Origin: JALQXV01 sp964540445
GTDB taxonomy: Bacteria > Patescibacteriota > Saccharimonadia > Saccharimonadales > 2-12-FULL-41-12
Assembly: GCA_964540445.1 (NCBI GenBank)
Contig: CAZIMF010000001.1
Location: forward strand, 1-56,899
Direction of reading: 5' to 3'
Length of the DNA stretch: 56,899 nt
Position 1 is the first letter of the stretch; each line of letters begins with the position of its first letter. Both the position numbers and the translations under genes were made by a program. Positions 8,961 through 16,148 of this stretch are shown here, piece after piece. The notes below the pieces were generated by a model. The model ran no database searches, was not told where the DNA came from, and worked only from the letters and a program-made list of their open reading frames with translations.

Positions 8961-9035
8961 AAAAAGCTCCAGCTGGTTGCCTGGAGCCCTCTTTGATTCG
9001 TTATCGTTCGTTACTGTATGAAAAGAGTTCCAGGC
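8961..9035 (-). promoter_or_regulatory. Attenuator-like leader: terminator with competing hairpin
   Basis: Read on the minus strand. Arm A (9035-9022, GCCTGGAACTCTTT) can pair with arm B (8994-8979, AAAGAGGGCTCCAGGC). Arm B contains most of the 5' arm of a terminator, GCTCCAG (8987-8981), which pairs with CTGGAGC (8972-8966) before a T5 run (8965-8961). A-B pairing and the terminator exclude each other. The stop codon of a small reading frame lies 2 bases before arm A, so a ribosome there could block A and allow termination. This is the arrangement of an attenuator for the gene at 8941. The inducing signal is unknown. Confidence 0.65.
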
Positions 9036-9036
9036 C

Positions 9037-9117
9037 TTACGCCGCAATCACGTCAATAATGCGCTTTGAGGCACAAGTTACTGGACGATTTTGCATGTTG
9101 TGGTGCTGGGTTTTCAC
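9037..9117 (-). CDS. Candidate 26-aa leader peptide
   Basis: A GTG-initiated frame of 26 codons plus TAA, beginning MKTQHHN and ending IIDVIAA. There is no Shine-Dalgarno, but the GTG sits 8 nt after a perfect TATAAT, the same geometry as other leaderless starts in this window. Its stop is 2 bases before the first arm of the competing hairpin at 8979-9035, as expected of a leader peptide whose translation sets the fold. It contains tandem His codons but no long run of one amino acid. An internal ATG gives a 19-aa version. Translation is unproven. Confidence 0.45.
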   Translation of the reverse strand: MKTQHHNMQNRPVTCASKRIIDVIAA

Positions 9118-9125
9118 AAGTACAA

Positions 9126-9153
9126 ATTATAACCCTTTCTAGAACTGTGTCAA
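9126..9153 (-). promoter_or_regulatory. Consensus promoter for the minus-strand leader RNA
   Basis: On the minus strand TTGACA (9153-9148) and TATAAT (9131-9126) are both perfect sigma-70-type hexamers separated by 16 bp. Transcription would start near 9118 and read through the small frame and terminator toward the gene at 8941. This is the only pair in the window where I see perfect matches at both hexamers. Confidence 0.85.
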
Positions 9154-9172
9154 ATTTTTTACGCAATTACTG

Positions 9173-9201
9173 TTAACAAATCAGCTAGCACATGGTATAC
9201 T
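9173..9201 (+). promoter_or_regulatory. Promoter of rplJ-rplL
   Basis: TTAACA (9173-9178), 17-bp spacer, TATACT (9196-9201) with an extended TGG just before it. It fires away from the consensus minus-strand promoter about 20 bp to its left. The start near 9208 begins the L10 leader. Confidence 0.75.
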
Positions 9202-9210
9202 AATTATTAG

Positions 9211-9325
9211 TTACCGAAGACAGTAGCGATGAGTCAAGTCAAAAGGCTTAATCATTTAAGAATGCTACCGAGGAAATGCATATTTTGTATTTTATAGTCT
9301 TTGGTTACGAACCAGAGACTTTTTT
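9211..9325 (+). promoter_or_regulatory. Ribosomal protein L10 leader with terminator
   Basis: The 5' UTR of rplJ contains TTACCGAAGACAGTAGC (from 9211), with GTAGC (9223-9227) pairing to GCTAC (9264-9268) before CGAGGAAA, as in the L10-binding leader known from Firmicutes. A strong terminator follows: AGTCTTTGGTT (9296-9306), loop ACG, AACCAGAGACT (9310-9320), then a T run to 9325, still 48 bp before the rplJ ATG. Free L10(L12)4 complex binding the leader would be expected to promote termination (autoregulation). The structure is seen directly; the mechanism is from the known family. Confidence 0.78.
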
Positions 9326-9373
9326 AATGGTCGATGTAAGTCATCTGGATAAAAGTAATCAAAAGGTACCAAA

Positions 9374-9901
9374 ATGGCTTTAACTAAGCAGAAGAAACAA
9401 GAAGTAATTGACGAAGTAGCTAAGCTGTTAGCTGAGTCTAAACTAACTGTTGTTGCCAAGTATACTGGTACTACGGTTAAACAAATACAGGCGCTCCGCC
9501 AAGAAGCCAAAAGTAATGATACGGTTGTTAGAGTTATTAAAAACCGTCTTGTTATCCAGGCTTTAAATGGCAGTGAACTGTACAAAGATGCAGATAAGAG
9601 CGAACTTACTGCTCAATTGCTCTACGCTTTTAACAGCGCAGACGAAGTTGCCCCCGCTAAAGTGCTGGCAGACTTTGCTAAGAAGAATCCCAGTATTCAA
9701 TTTGTCGGTGCCTATACCACCGATGGTTTGTTTGTTGGGGCCAACGAAGTAAAAGCGCTAGCCGCCTTGCCAAGTAAGAATCAAATGCTGGCTGGTCTTA
9801 TCTACACGCTTAACGCACCGCTAAACGGTGTAATGAGCGGTTTGAACAGCAATCTACATGGCTTACTAAAAGCACTTGAAGCTAAAGCAGCAACTAACTA
9901 A
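9374..9901 (+). CDS. rplJ: 50S ribosomal protein L10 (uL10)
   Basis: Base of the ribosomal stalk; binds 23S rRNA and carries L7/L12 dimers on its C-terminal helix. It is 175 aa, typical. The N-terminal ALTKQKKQEVIDEVAKLLAES and the internal VKQIQALRQEAK / VIKNRLVIQAL segments match the family's RNA-binding domain. It is followed after 17 bp by rplL, the usual partner. Expression is likely feedback-controlled through the leader at 9211-9325. There is no rplK-rplA upstream here, so the stalk pair is separated from its common neighbours. Confidence 0.97.
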   Translation: MALTKQKKQEVIDEVAKLLAESKLTVVAKYTGTTVKQIQALRQEAKSNDTVVRVIKNRLVIQALNGSELYKDADKSELTAQLLYAFNSADEVAPAKVLADFAKKNPSIQFVGAYTTDGLFVGANEVKALAALPSKNQMLAGLIYTLNAPLNGVMSGLNSNLHGLLKALEAKAATN

Positions 9902-9918
9902 TAATAAGGAATGACATC

Positions 9919-10302
9919 ATGGCAACAGATTTAAAGAAAATAGCCGAACAACTTGTGAACTTAAGTGTTCTTGAAGTTAACGAACTTGGCACAATATTAA
10001 AAGATGAATACGGCGTAGAACCAGCTGCGGCAGCTGTTGCAGTTGCAGCATCTGCTGGCGGCGCAGACGTAGGCCCTGCCGAAGACGCAAAAAGCGAGTT
10101 CGATATTGTACTTAAGGATGCTGGTGCTCAAAAAGTAGCAGTTATCAAGGCAGTAAAGGATATCACGGGACTTGGTCTTGGTGAAGCTAAGGCTCTTGTT
10201 GACGGAGCGCCTAGTACTCTTAAGGAAAAAGCTCCTAAAGATGAAGCTGAAGCAGCCAAAAAAGCACTAGAAGATGCCGGCGCAACTGTAGAACTTTCAT
10301 AG
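9919..10302 (+). CDS. rplL: 50S ribosomal protein L7/L12 (bL12)
   Basis: Stalk protein that recruits translation factors. It is 127 aa with three clear parts: an N-terminal dimerisation helix region (LKKIAEQLVNLSVLEVNELG), an alanine-rich hinge (about 35-55), and the globular domain with EFDIVLKDAG, KVAVIKAVKDITGLGLGEAK and LVDGAPSTLKEKA. AAGGAATGA upstream supplies a Shine-Dalgarno. It is the last gene of the rplJ unit, with a strong terminator just after it. Confidence 0.98.
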   Translation: MATDLKKIAEQLVNLSVLEVNELGTILKDEYGVEPAAAAVAVAASAGGADVGPAEDAKSEFDIVLKDAGAQKVAVIKAVKDITGLGLGEAKALVDGAPSTLKEKAPKDEAEAAKKALEDAGATVELS

Positions 10303-10313
10303 TTTTGCATCAT

Positions 10314-10350
10314 AAAAGAGACTTAGCCATTTGGTTGAGTCTCTTTTTTT
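10314..10350 (+). terminator. Rho-independent terminator of rplJ-rplL
   Basis: A stem of at least 10 pairs (AGAGACTTAGCC with GGTTGAGTCTCT, including two G-U pairs), a 4-nt ATTT loop, flanking A and T runs, and a terminal run of T ending at 10350. It starts about 11 bp after the rplL stop. Confidence 0.9.
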
Positions 10351-10365
10351 ATTACTAAATTTAGT

Positions 10366-10411
10366 ACTATATCTCGGTTTCATTAAAAAATAATGAAGCA
10401 GAGATATAGTA
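10366..10411. repeat. Dispersed hairpin element, copy 1
   Basis: A 45-bp palindromic unit. ACTATATCTC (10366-10375) pairs with GAGATATAGT (10401-10410), and TTCATTA (10379-10385) pairs with TAATGAA (10391-10397). A near-identical unit of the same length is at 40549-40593. Both lie between genes. It resembles REP/MITE-type intergenic repeats. The rest of the gap to 10571 holds no recognisable gene, only a TATAAT at 10553-10558 before the next start. Confidence 0.75.
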
Positions 10412-10571
10412 GCGGAATAGGTGAGTATCCCGGATGCTATTACGTATTATCCACAGATCTAACGGTGGTTACTTTACTTCATAAACCATTCGTGATACTC
10501 TTCGGGAGAAAGTGTAACAATACAAAAAGTAATGTCACTGTAGAGTTTAGAGTATAATAGAGACTGAAAAT

Positions 10572-11081
10572 ATGGCAGATGTTCCTGACAAACAAATAAA
10601 AAGACTCCGAGCACTTATAGTAGAGGCCGAAACTAGCCTGGCTGCCGCTAAGGAGCTGTTGCTTAGTCTTCTTGGCGAAGACCCGGTTGCAACGGCTACC
10701 AATAAAGAGGAGAACATCGGTAAGGTTATCGAAGGTGTTTTCGATGGTCAAAACATGGTTGGTAGCGATAGCAAAACCTATCCAGTCCCCGCAAATTACG
10801 CCAGTAAGTCCAAGCTTGTTCAAGGTGACATTCTTAAGCTCACTATTGCCGACGATGGTACATTCTTATACAAACAAATTGGCCCCATCCCTCGTAAACA
10901 AGTTGTTGGCACCCTTGAACTTCAAGACGGTCACTATTTTGTAACCGTTGGCGATCACAAGTACCGCGTTTTACTTGCCAGCGTAACTTACTTTAAAGCC
11001 AAACCAGGCGATCAGGTAAGCGTTAATGTGCCACAAGACGAGGTGGATGCCGAGTGGGCAGCCCTCGAAGCTGCTTTGTAA
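10572..11081 (+). CDS. Conserved Patescibacteria-type hypothetical protein
   Basis: 169 aa. The N-terminal about 40 residues form a likely coiled coil (KQIKRLRALIVEAETSLAAAKELL). A beta-rich domain follows, with IEGVFDGQNMVGSDSKTYPVPANYASKSKLVQGD, LKLTI and KQIGPIPRKQVVGTLE. From memory, this PVPANYASKSKLV-GD pattern recurs in hypothetical proteins of many CPR genomes; I know no assigned function. The beta part could be a small OB- or SH3-like barrel, which would suit RNA or ribosome binding, but that is a guess. TATAAT ends 13 nt before the ATG and no Shine-Dalgarno is seen. It sits between the ribosomal stalk genes and dnaX. Confidence 0.72.
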   Translation: MADVPDKQIKRLRALIVEAETSLAAAKELLLSLLGEDPVATATNKEENIGKVIEGVFDGQNMVGSDSKTYPVPANYASKSKLVQGDILKLTIADDGTFLYKQIGPIPRKQVVGTLELQDGHYFVTVGDHKYRVLLASVTYFKAKPGDQVSVNVPQDEVDAEWAALEAAL

Positions 11082-11130
11082 TTAATACATTCGGAATTAC
11101 ACCAACTAGCTACTTTAATAAGTACTAGAC

Positions 11131-12594
11131 ATGGGAAAAGCTCTCTACCGACAGTACCGGCCTTCCTCATTTGAGGAGGTTATCGGTCAGGATCATATTA
11201 CTACCACGCTCAAGAACAGCTTGAGTGCCGGGTCGATTGGTCATGCCTATCTGCTTACCGGCCCACGCGGCCTGGGTAAGACAAGCGTAGCCCGTATTCT
11301 GGCGTACGCAGTTAATGATTTACCATATCAAAAAGACAGTACCCATATGGATATTATCGAGATTGACGCGGCCTCAAATCGCCGGATCGACGAAATCCGC
11401 ACCCTACGGGAACGTGTAAGCACAGCACCGACAAGCGGGAAGTATAAAGTCTATATTATTGATGAAGTGCACATGCTTACCCGTGAAGCCTTTAACGCCT
11501 TGCTTAAAACACTCGAGGAGCCGCCAGCACACGTTATTTTTATATTAGCGACAACCGAAATTCACAAACTTCCCGACACCATCATTAGTCGTTGCATTAC
11601 GTTTACCTTTCGACCTATCGATCATGATGGCATGGTAAAACATTTAGCCTATATTGCCAGCACAGAGAAGCTTGATATTGATACTGGCGCACTCGAACTG
11701 CTAGCCCGTCACGGCGATGGCAGCTTCCGCGATAGTATATCTCTGCTCGATCAGGTAAAGAATGTTGGCAAAAAAATAACCGTCAATGATATTGAGTTAG
11801 CGCTTGGCCTGGCTTCACAAGAAGTAGTCCAAAGCATCCTAGAAGCAGTAATGAGTGGCCAACCACAAATGCTGGCAGCAGCTCTCGAAACAGCTTATCT
11901 GTATGGCGCAAGCGAGACTAACCTCAGCAAGCAAGTAGCCGCGCAACTTCGTAACGATCTGTTAAGCGGAAGTACCAGCTTTTCTTCCGAGGATGCACTC
12001 CGCATGCTTGCTGAGTTATTAACAGTTCCAGCATCGCCTAAGCCCCGTGCAAAACTCGAATTGTGCTTGCTGAATCAACTTTTTCGTGTGCACCCGCTGG
12101 TTCAACAATCTCCTGCTTTTTTGCCAGAAGCACCTGCTGCAGTAGAGACTGTATCAGAACAAATAGATACAATAGAGACCAAAACACCGCTTCAAAATCC
12201 TCTAGATCATGTCCGTCATGAGGAGCATCCTCAGGTGCTTTCAGCTTCAGCTGAAACAATCGAGTCAGCAGAAAGTGAGCTATGGGATGAGGTATTGCAA
12301 AAACTTAAAATTCAAAATAATACACTGTACGGTATTGCGCGTATGGCACAAGCCGAACAAACTCGAAATAAATTATTATTGAGCTTTAAATTTCCGTTTC
12401 ATTTTCGTCAAGTTAATCAACCCAAAAATAAATCAATTATTACCGCTATCCTTGAAAAACTTAGCTCAAACAATATTGAGTTAGTCATCATCCAAGCAGA
12501 TGGTGCAAAAAAAGCGCCTAAGCCTATCGGGACAGATAAAACAATTTCAAACATAACCAATATTTTTGGTGACAGTGAAGTGTTAGAATCCTAG
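11131..12594 (+). CDS. dnaX: DNA polymerase III subunit gamma/tau, zinc module missing
   Basis: Clamp-loader ATPase of the replisome, 487 aa. Walker A is GPRGLGKT (44-51), Walker B DEVH (111-114), followed by the SRC motif. In ordinary DnaX a four-cysteine zinc module sits between the Walker A helix and the EIDAASN segment. Here the stretch is AYAVNDLPYQKDSTHMDIIEIDAASN with no cysteine, so the module has been deleted. Domain III and a C-terminal extension (about 340-487) remain, the latter of low similarity to tau regions. dnaB follows 2 bp after the stop, making a replication pair. Confidence 0.93.
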   Translation: MGKALYRQYRPSSFEEVIGQDHITTTLKNSLSAGSIGHAYLLTGPRGLGKTSVARILAYAVNDLPYQKDSTHMDIIEIDAASNRRIDEIRTLRERVSTAPTSGKYKVYIIDEVHMLTREAFNALLKTLEEPPAHVIFILATTEIHKLPDTIISRCITFTFRPIDHDGMVKHLAYIASTEKLDIDTGALELLARHGDGSFRDSISLLDQVKNVGKKITVNDIELALGLASQEVVQSILEAVMSGQPQMLAAALETAYLYGASETNLSKQVAAQLRNDLLSGSTSFSSEDALRMLAELLTVPASPKPRAKLELCLLNQLFRVHPLVQQSPAFLPEAPAAVETVSEQIDTIETKTPLQNPLDHVRHEEHPQVLSASAETIESAESELWDEVLQKLKIQNNTLYGIARMAQAEQTRNKLLLSFKFPFHFRQVNQPKNKSIITAILEKLSSNNIELVIIQADGAKKAPKPIGTDKTISNITNIFGDSEVLES

Positions 12595-12596
12595 TA

Positions 12597-13958
12597 ATGG
12601 ACCCAAAAACTGCAAAATTACCACCACAGAATCCAGAGGCTGAAGCCAGCCTGCTTGGTGCCATTCTAATTGATAGCGACGCGATCGTTAAAGTTGCCGA
12701 TATTATTACCCGAGATGATTTTTATGATGAACGCCACTCACATATATATGATGCGCTTAAAAACCTCTACGAAAAACATAGCCCAATCGATGTATTAACG
12801 CTTTCAAACGAACTCCGCAACAACGGATTAATTGATACTGTAGGTGGAGCATCCTACCTAACTGAATTGACTAATTTTGTACCGAGTGCGGCCCATGTTA
12901 TGCAGTACGCTGAGATTGTTTCAACTAAGGCAATGCGACGCCGACTCATCAAAGCTAGTCAAGACATCATTAACTTAGGTTACGATGAGTCAGAGGGCCT
13001 ACAGTCTTTAGTTGAGCAAGCAGAAACACGTCTGTTTGAAGTAAGCCAAAAGCAGGTTAAGCAAGATGTGGTTAGTCTTGAGCAAGTTTTAGGCGAAAGT
13101 TTTGAACGGCTTGATGAGCTTCATAAAGACAAGGGAACAATTCGTGGCATTCCTACTGGCTATAAAGACCTCGATAATATTTTGGCAGGCTTGCAGCGGG
13201 GGGATTTGTTTGTATTGGGTGGCCGGCCTAGTATAGGCAAAACCGCAATGGTCTTGAATCTGGCGCATAATGTGGCAGTAGCTGCCGAACAGCGTGTGCT
13301 TATTTTTAGCCTAGAGATGGGCAAAGAACAGTTAGTCGACCGTATGTTAGCACGTGAATCGGGTGTAGATGCCTGGGCGCTGCGTACTGGAAATCTTACC
13401 GATACTGATTTCGAAAAAATTGGTCAGGCCATGGGAACTCTTAGCGAAGCGCAGATTTATATTGATGACAGCCCCGGTCTTACCGTCAGTGATATGCGTA
13501 CTAAAGCCCGTCGTGAAGCACATCAACACCCACTAGGACTTATCATTGTAGATTACTTACAATTAATGAGCGGTGGTAGTAAATTTGGCAGCGATGCGGG
13601 CAACCGTGTACAGGAGATTTCGGAAATTTCGCGGGGGCTTAAAGGTATAGCTCGTGAACTTAATGTGCCAATACTGGCTCTAAGCCAATTGAGCCGTTCG
13701 GTTGAAAGTCGCAGCCCGCCTATCCCAGGACTGGCCGATTTGCGTGAATCTGGATCAATCGAGCAAGACGCAGACGTGGTGGCGTTTCTTTATCGTGAAG
13801 AATACTATAATCCCGAAACTGAACGTAAGAATATAATGGATGTTTTCATCAGAAAACATCGAAATGGTCCAACTGGTGCGGTAGAGCTTTACTTTGACCG
13901 CGAGAAACAGCGTATTCGTAGTGTTGATAGCCGCCATAGCACACCATTCGACAATTAG
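12597..13958 (+). CDS. dnaB: Replicative DNA helicase DnaB
   Basis: Hexameric 5'-3' helicase that opens the fork; 453 aa, normal length with no intein. The N-terminal primase-interacting domain begins at LPPQNPEAEASLLGAILID. The RecA-like domain has Walker A GRPSIGKT (209-216), the hydrophobic strand LIIVDYLQLM as Walker B, and LSQLSRSVESR with the arginine-finger region. It directly follows dnaX, with which its protein cooperates at the replisome. Confidence 0.97.
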   Translation: MDPKTAKLPPQNPEAEASLLGAILIDSDAIVKVADIITRDDFYDERHSHIYDALKNLYEKHSPIDVLTLSNELRNNGLIDTVGGASYLTELTNFVPSAAHVMQYAEIVSTKAMRRRLIKASQDIINLGYDESEGLQSLVEQAETRLFEVSQKQVKQDVVSLEQVLGESFERLDELHKDKGTIRGIPTGYKDLDNILAGLQRGDLFVLGGRPSIGKTAMVLNLAHNVAVAAEQRVLIFSLEMGKEQLVDRMLARESGVDAWALRTGNLTDTDFEKIGQAMGTLSEAQIYIDDSPGLTVSDMRTKARREAHQHPLGLIIVDYLQLMSGGSKFGSDAGNRVQEISEISRGLKGIARELNVPILALSQLSRSVESRSPPIPGLADLRESGSIEQDADVVAFLYREEYYNPETERKNIMDVFIRKHRNGPTGAVELYFDREKQRIRSVDSRHSTPFDN

Positions 13959-13995
13959 TGATCGAATCACCTCTGGTTTGCTACAATAAGACAGT

Positions 13996-15195
13996 ATGAA
14001 AAAACCTAATGTTGTTATTCCGCGTCTTGATGATATTGCCGGCATTGTTATTAGCCCACTGATACTACCAACTATAATCGGTATAACTGCGCTGGGGCTT
14101 CTTGGATACCATCTATTGCGATTAGTGCCCTTCGGGCCCAACGAACAAGCCCAGCACCTTGGTTCAGCTACCATGAGTGCTATTAAGAACGACATATCAT
14201 TTGGCCCCCTTAAAGGTGCCCAGATAACTCTATTAAAAATTACAGAAAATGATATTTACATGCGGCTGGCGTCGGTAGCCGTTGCATTGGTGGCTGCCCT
14301 CATCTTGTACGCAATGCTCCGAAAATGGTATACCGCTCGAGTTTCATTCTTAACTTCTATAATGTTTATTACTTCCAGCTGGTTTTTACATCAGGGAAGA
14401 CTAGTAAATCTTGACGTCCTTTACTTGATAACTGCGCCGGCCGTTCTGGTTGCCTTTATGCTGCTTATTTCAAAGCGTAACAGCAGAAAACTTCCTATCG
14501 TAGCTATTTTGCTTGCTCTAACACTGTACACACCGGGAACTTGGCCCTTTATAATCTTTGTAGCAGTAGTCCTGCGAAAGCATATAATTAGTGCATTAAA
14601 AGTTATTAGTAGAAAAGTAAAACTTATCAGCGCGGGGTTGTTTTTAGTAATTTTAGCTCCACTTGTATATAGCTTTGTTGTAAAGTCAGAACAGATTGTC
14701 AGATGGCTCGGGCTCGATATACATCAAACTTTTTCAGCTCATGCCATAGGCTCTCATTTGCTGGCGATACCAAAACAGCTACTTTATCATGGTCCAGCCG
14801 ATGCGGGCATTTGGTTGGTTGGTACCCCTGTATTTGACATAATGACGACGGCACTTATTGTGCTTGGCTCATATGCCTATGTAACGGGACATTACGCATC
14901 TCGGCAGACGTTAGTATTTGGCATGCTGATCATTGCAGTCATACTTATTGGTATCGGAAATGTAACTACTCTTAGTTTACTCATACCAGTACTTTACTTA
15001 GTGGTTGCAAACGGAATTGCCTATATGCTCCAGAGTTGGTTTACCGTATTCCCGCGCAATCCTGTGGCTCGTCCAATCGGGCTTGCTATACTGTGCATCG
15101 TGATTGCAGGTTCATGTTTTTACCAGCTCAATCGATACTTTGTTGCGTGGCCACACGCCGCCAATACCAGACAGGCACTACTCTCTGAGCGCTAA
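13996..15195 (+). CDS. Multi-pass membrane protein, probable GT39-like mannosyltransferase
   Basis: 399 aa with about nine or ten hydrophobic segments. The arrangement (a first TM, then an extracytoplasmic loop with NEQAQH, and further TMs with the WFLHQGRLVNLDVLYL segment) resembles PMT/ArnT-type dolichyl- or polyprenyl-phosphate-sugar glycosyltransferases. I do not see the classic DE/DD catalytic pair in the first loop, so the assignment is tentative. TACAAT (13982-13987) ends 8 nt before the ATG, a leaderless geometry. It is probably located in the cytoplasmic membrane and acts on surface glycans. Confidence 0.6.
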   Translation: MKKPNVVIPRLDDIAGIVISPLILPTIIGITALGLLGYHLLRLVPFGPNEQAQHLGSATMSAIKNDISFGPLKGAQITLLKITENDIYMRLASVAVALVAALILYAMLRKWYTARVSFLTSIMFITSSWFLHQGRLVNLDVLYLITAPAVLVAFMLLISKRNSRKLPIVAILLALTLYTPGTWPFIIFVAVVLRKHIISALKVISRKVKLISAGLFLVILAPLVYSFVVKSEQIVRWLGLDIHQTFSAHAIGSHLLAIPKQLLYHGPADAGIWLVGTPVFDIMTTALIVLGSYAYVTGHYASRQTLVFGMLIIAVILIGIGNVTTLSLLIPVLYLVVANGIAYMLQSWFTVFPRNPVARPIGLAILCIVIAGSCFYQLNRYFVAWPHAANTRQALLSER

Positions 15196-15231
15196 TCTGT
15201 TACAATATAATCAGAAATAGGAGACATACCC

Positions 15232-15525
15232 GTGAATAAATTTGACCAGGCAAAAATGCTTATGAAAGTTAAAAAGATGCAGAAAGAGCTGCAAAAACAA
15301 ATTATTGTTGTATCGGCTGGCGATGATGCAGTAACTGTCGAAATTACTGGCGAACAAAAAATTAAACGAATTCATATAGATCCAGAGCGGGTTGATGTAG
15401 ATGACATTCGAACCACTGAAAAATACGTAGAAGAAGCAGTTAAGCAAGCTATCGCTAAAAGTCAGCAGGTTGCAGCCGAAAAGATGCAGCCAATGATGGG
15501 CATGCTTGGTAACCTCGGTTTGTAA
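15232..15525 (+). CDS. ybaB: YbaB/EbfC family nucleoid-associated protein
   Basis: 97 aa DNA-binding protein, very commonly next to recR and dnaX. It starts at GTG 15232 behind an AGGAG Shine-Dalgarno. The sequence shows the family's N-terminal helix (FDQAKMLMKVKKMQKELQKQ), the central VEITGEQKIKRIHIDPE strand pair and a Met/Gly-rich C terminus. TACAAT and TATAAT boxes upstream at about 15200-15210 can act as promoter. Confidence 0.92.
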   Translation: MNKFDQAKMLMKVKKMQKELQKQIIVVSAGDDAVTVEITGEQKIKRIHIDPERVDVDDIRTTEKYVEEAVKQAIAKSQQVAAEKMQPMMGMLGNLGL

Positions 15526-15542
15526 GAGCCTGTTAATTATCT

Positions 15543-16148
15543 GTGAGCGTACTTCCAAAAGCACTTGAAGATGCCATGTCGGCGCTGGGCGCATTGCCTG
15601 GTGTTGGCCCGCGTAGCGCTGAACGCTACGCTTATTATTTACTTCGAGCAGATCGCTCTAAAAGCCACCAAATTGCTAAAGCACTCGAGCTTTTACATGA
15701 AAATGTTAAGTATTGTCCTCGAACTTTCGCTTTCATTGACCCTTTAGATGATCTGTCGCCCCTATACACAGATCCCGCCCGGGACAAAACAGTTGTGGCT
15801 GTTGTCGAAGATCCGTTTGATATTGTTGCGTTAGAGCGCACAGGGCAGTTTAAGGGGACATATCATGTTCTTGGGGGAATGATCTCGCCTATCGACAATA
15901 TCGGGCCAGAAAAACTACATATTAAAGAACTGTTAACTAGAATCGATGAAGATGGAGTAAAAGAGATAATACTAGCTACCAACGCCAGTGTTGAAGGTGA
16001 ATCAACTGCGCTGTTTCTTCAGCAGGAAATAGGGAACCGTAAGGTCAAAGTTACCCGTCTCGCCCGCGGCCTGCCTATCGGGCTTGATATAGAATACGCC
16101 GACCAGATAACACTTAGCAGAGCACTCGAAGGCAGACAGGCCTTCTAA
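15543..16148 (+). CDS. recR: Recombination protein RecR, zinc finger lost
   Basis: Recombination mediator of the RecFOR pathway, 201 aa, with a GTG start. The helix-hairpin-helix LPGVGPRSAERYAYYLL and the Toprim segment VVAVVEDPFDIVALE are intact, as is YHVLGGMISPIDNIGPEKL. The Cys4 zinc finger between them is not: only one cysteine remains (C58 in YCPRT) and the second pair is replaced (SPLYTDPARD). This parallels the missing zinc module of DnaX. Its stop codon overlaps the start of the next gene by one base (TAATG). Confidence 0.95.
   Translation: MSVLPKALEDAMSALGALPGVGPRSAERYAYYLLRADRSKSHQIAKALELLHENVKYCPRTFAFIDPLDDLSPLYTDPARDKTVVAVVEDPFDIVALERTGQFKGTYHVLGGMISPIDNIGPEKLHIKELLTRIDEDGVKEIILATNASVEGESTALFLQQEIGNRKVKVTRLARGLPIGLDIEYADQITLSRALEGRQAF

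Noticed and set aside
8961..9120. tmRNA or 6S RNA on the minus strand (frame ending ...VIAA then stop, strong promoter, terminator)
   Set aside because: No T-loop GTTCRA, no CCA end and no tRNA-like pairing of the ends. The hairpins compete as in an attenuator instead.
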